Shown: positions 60,663 through 64,000 of the stretch, in pieces
Position numbering within the stretch: position 1 is the stretch's first letter
Layout of the letters: each line of letters opens with the position of its first letter
Assembly: GCF_024320865.1 (NCBI RefSeq)
Contig: NZ_JANDBD010000002.1
Span: forward strand, 558,001-622,000
Length of the DNA: 64,000 bases
Source of the DNA: Mycolicibacterium arenosum
GTDB taxonomy: Bacteria > Actinomycetota > Actinomycetes > Mycobacteriales > Mycobacteriaceae
Direction of reading: 5' to 3'
Made by a program: the position numbers and the translations under genes
Notes under the pieces: generated by a model
What the model was told of the DNA's origin: nothing
What the model saw: the letters and a program-made list of their open reading frames with translations, nothing else
The model's database searches: none

Positions 60663-61115
60663 ATGTCCATCACCGAACCGCAGGCGCCGACCGCGCAACT
60701 GGGCTTCCATCGCGTCGGCGCCGCCGCACCCGCCACGGTGGTGGCGTGGCGCAGCGAGTTCGCCACGTGGCTGCACCGCCAACTCGACCTCGACGACGAG
60801 CGACGCAGTGACGTCGTGCTCGCCGTCGACGAAGCCCTGTCGAACGCAGCCGAGTTCGCCTACGCGGGCACGGGTGGAGGTGACGTCACGCTGAGCGTGT
60901 CCTACACGCCGTGTGATTCCCGGCTCGACATCGAGGTCGCGGACGGCGGCGAGTGGCGGGAGAGCGATGCCACCGCCCAGTCGCTATCTCGAGGGCGTGG
61001 CCTCATGCTCATGCGCGCGCTGTCCGACTACTTCACCCTGGACCGCAGGACGGGCGGAACGAGAGTGCTGATGTCCTTCGAGGGCTGCCGGGGGCCTGAG
61101 GCCCGGTCCGGCTGA
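60663..61115 (+). CDS. RsbW-like anti-sigma/serine kinase
   Basis: A 150-residue GHKL ATPase. N box VDEALSNAAEFAY with Glu57 and Asn61, G1 box VADGGEW (Asp94), G2 box GRGLMLMRAL (111-120), and GGTRVLMSF at the end. Unlike the UsfX-type protein at 1567, the catalytic residues are complete, so it is a credible kinase of the RsbV neighbour. The sigma target could be SigF or another; inference. Confidence 0.88.
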   Translation: MSITEPQAPTAQLGFHRVGAAAPATVVAWRSEFATWLHRQLDLDDERRSDVVLAVDEALSNAAEFAYAGTGGGDVTLSVSYTPCDSRLDIEVADGGEWRESDATAQSLSRGRGLMLMRALSDYFTLDRRTGGTRVLMSFEGCRGPEARSG

Positions 61116-61131
61116 CCTGCAGCCGCCATGA

Positions 61132-62147
<1,016 letters not shown>

Positions 62148-62148
<1 letters not shown>

Positions 62149-62972
62149 TGGGTGAGAGGCCGCCGCTGAACAAGGACACCCGGTTGTGCATCTCGCTGGC
62201 GGCGCGGCCGAGCAACATCGGCACGCGCTTCCACAACCACCTCTACGAACAGCTCGGTCTCGACTTCATCTACAAGGCGTTCACCACGACGGACATCGTC
62301 GCGGCCATCGGAGGCGTTCGCGCCCTTGGCATTCGGGGCTGCTCGGTGTCGATGCCGTTCAAGGAGGACGTGATCGCGCTCGTCGACGAGGTCGAGCCGT
62401 CGGCGCGGGTGATCAACTCCGTCAACACCATCGTCAACGACGACGGATTCCTCACCGCGTCGAACACCGACTACCTCGCGATCCAGCGGCTCATCGACGA
62501 GCACGCACTCGATCCGTCGGACACGGTGCTGATCCGGGGGAGCGGCGGGATGGCCAGTGCCGTCGGCGCGGCTTTTCGCGACCACGGCTTCACATCCGGC
62601 ACCGTCGTCGCCCGCAACGAGGACACGGGCGGCGCGCTCGCGGATCGGCTCGGCTACGACTACGCGCCCGAAGTCGGTGACCGTCGTGCGGCGGTCATCG
62701 TGAACGTCACCCCGATCGGCATGGCGGGCGGGCCCGAAGAACACCGGCAGGCGTTCGACACAGCGGCGATTGCCAACGCGCGCACCGTGTTCGACGTCGT
62801 CGCCCTGCCGTCGGAGACGCCGCTGATCGTCGCGGCGCGGGCCGCGGGCGTCGCGGTCATCACCGGGGCGGAGGTGATCGCCCTTCAGGCCGCCGAACAG
62901 TTCGAGCGCTACACCGGGGTGCGGCCGACCGCGGATCAGGTGGCCGCGGCCTCGGCGGTGTCGCGGGCGTAG
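62148..62972 (+). CDS. shikimate 5-dehydrogenase-like oxidoreductase
   Basis: A 274-residue protein. Substrate motifs NIGTRFHNHLYEQLGLDF and GCSVSMPFKEDVIAL (Lys in catalytic position), and the dinucleotide fold LIRGSGGMASAVGAAFR. Reads as an AroE-like enzyme rather than canonical AroE, since NTDYLAIQR replaces the usual NTDG. ATG overlaps the KAT stop (TGATG). It may be a quinate- or amino-shikimate-type dehydrogenase. Confidence 0.88.
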
Positions 62973-62977
62973 TGCCC

Positions 62978-63841
62978 TCAGGACGCGTTGACGACGACGA
63001 TCGGGCGACGCGCGCGTTCGATCTGGCGCCGGGTAGCGCCCTGGTAGACGACTCGCGCGCCGAGTTGCCAGGTGACCGAGGAGTTCACCGAGGTGCCCGA
63101 CGGCGCGGCGTCGGCGGGCAGCGGCACCTCGAACGGCATGTCGTACTCATCGCCGGGCGGCAGCGGGATCTGCGTGCCGAGGTACGTCGGCGGTCCGTCG
63201 ATGACGCCGCTTCGGGCGGGGGAGCGCTCGATCGGATGGTGCTCGCGGTGCCGCTGCCAGTACACGGCGACCTCGGCGAGCGGGACCCGTTCCCCTGGCC
63301 GTAGTACCAGGTGACCGGTGATGGGCTCGCCGGCACGCCACACCGGTGACGGGAGGACGATATCGATCTCGGTGGCGCCGCCGCCCGGGTACGGCTCGGT
63401 CTCCGCGGCGGCCTCGTCGGTGGCGTCGACGTCGTCCGCGCCGATGACGACGTCGAACACGCCGCGTTCGTCGACGTCGACGTCGCCGCGATCGATCACC
63501 AGCCGGCAGGCCCAGCGCGCGAGCTGAGGTGAGGAGCCGGGTGCCCACGACGGGATCCGGAACGAGTTCGACGTTCCGGCGAATTCGCCTGCGGCGATGG
63601 GTATCTCGACCCTGGTGACGCACACCCAGCCGTCGGCGTCGCGTTCGCCGCCGTCGGTGCTGCCGACGTGGTAGCGGTAGAAGTTGTCGTAGCCCCACTC
63701 GAGGCGCGCCGAGCCGACCTCGTCGATCGGCGTCTCGACGGTGACGGTGGCCGTCACGGTCTGTCGGGGTCGCACCGCATCCGGCGTCACGGTGATCCGC
63801 ACGCCGCCCGATCGGTTGAGCGGACCCACTAGGTCTGCCAC
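62978..63841 (-). CDS. beta-sandwich, arrestin-like protein of unknown function
   Basis: A 287-residue protein of two beta-sandwich halves: RITVTPDAVRPRQTVTATVT with IPAAGEFAGTSNSF-like content, and IDIVLPSPVWRAGEPITGHLVL with YDMPFEVPLPADAA. The composition resembles Spo0M/arrestin-type folds. No signal peptide. Start GTG 63841. Convergent with the shikimate-DH gene. Partner and function unknown. Confidence 0.7.
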   Translation of the reverse strand: MADLVGPLNRSGGVRITVTPDAVRPRQTVTATVTVETPIDEVGSARLEWGYDNFYRYHVGSTDGGERDADGWVCVTRVEIPIAAGEFAGTSNSFRIPSWAPGSSPQLARWACRLVIDRGDVDVDERGVFDVVIGADDVDATDEAAAETEPYPGGGATEIDIVLPSPVWRAGEPITGHLVLRPGERVPLAEVAVYWQRHREHHPIERSPARSGVIDGPPTYLGTQIPLPPGDEYDMPFEVPLPADAAPSGTSVNSSVTWQLGARVVYQGATRRQIERARRPIVVVNAS

Positions 63842-63875
63842 CGCCTGATATCCGTCGGTTCGTCCGGGGAGACGT

Positions 63876-64000
63876 TCACGGCGTGATGGTGGTGTTGGTG
63901 TCGATCTCGCTGACCGCGTCGAGTAGTTGGTTCATCTGGCCCCCCTGACCGTTGGCGTTGAGCTGCAGAACGAAGAGTCCGGAGCCGTCTGCGGCCGGAA
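63876..64000 (-). CDS. C-terminal end of an LpqN/LpqT-like lipoprotein (partial)
   Basis: The last 41 codons of a minus-strand gene that starts beyond the window. PAADGSGLFVLQLNANGQGG, then NQLLDAVSEIDTNTTITP, fits the C-terminal strand and helix of mycobacterial LpqN/LpqT lipoproteins. The lipobox cannot be seen. Confidence 0.65.
   Translation of the reverse strand, partial: PAADGSGLFVLQLNANGQGGQMNQLLDAVSEIDTNTTITP

Overview
The window looks like a chromosomal segment of a rapidly growing mycobacterium (Mycolicibacterium type). The DNA is GC-rich, GTG starts and 1-8 base gene overlaps are common, and many families are mycobacterial: a UsfX-type anti-sigma factor overlapping SigF, a KatMt-type cAMP-gated lysine acetyltransferase, a wax-ester/DGAT acyltransferase, KmtR with all five known metal ligands, a 13E12/DUF222 HNH gene, a DUF4193 protein, an LpqN-like lipoprotein, two PASTA-less Ser/Thr kinases, and a superoxide dismutase with Gln145. 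I saw no rRNA, tRNA or CRISPR array.

Layout. 0-4 kb: 3'-truncated P450, small Cys-rich protein, rsbW-sigF, then an intact CmtR-like sensor next to a collapsed cation-efflux pseudogene. 4-16 kb: F420-type reductase, a divergent pair of HsaA-like flavoproteins with an IclR regulator, a secreted histidine phosphatase, a membrane protein, a kmtR-MFS-copC metal operon under a perfect 32-base operator, a FxPQPEPP-repeat secreted peptide, an alpha/beta hydrolase divergent from a LysR regulator, and a frameshifted 13E12 gene. 16-30 kb: two CBS-domain membrane proteins, an amidase, decayed remnants, AraC and TetR regulators with a flavin amine oxidase, and a long minus-strand run (amino-acid oxidase, dehydrogenase, LigD-type polymerase, SDR, cupin, sodA).

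30-34 kb: a PIF1-like helicase with a BRCT tail is followed by a DUF559 nuclease-like gene bracketed by two 59-base, 57/59-identical inverted repeats. Each repeat folds on itself into a long hairpin, and one overlaps the stop codon of the gene. This is the best candidate here for an undescribed element. 34-48 kb: MFS, SDR, KstD-like flavoprotein, an XRE regulator divergent from an accessory methionine aminopeptidase with two palindromes between them, a Fur-Dps pair with an iron box and a Fur-type box, a receptor kinase, and a four-gene P450/monooxygenase/FAH/dioxygenase catabolic operon with its TetR regulator.

48-64 kb: a stress and signalling region. Several small or stress-type genes (DUF7218/Rho_N-like protein, PfpI protease, UsfY-like membrane protein, secreted protein) carry upstream GTTT-N15/16-GGGTA-like SigF promoters. 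Nearby are a DUF2945 protein, topoisomerase IB, a second partner-switching set (two STAS proteins, one RsbW-like kinase) and the lysine acetyltransferase coupled to a shikimate-dehydrogenase-like gene. Together with rsbW-sigF at the left end, the window carries SigF, its switch and a probable part of its regulon.
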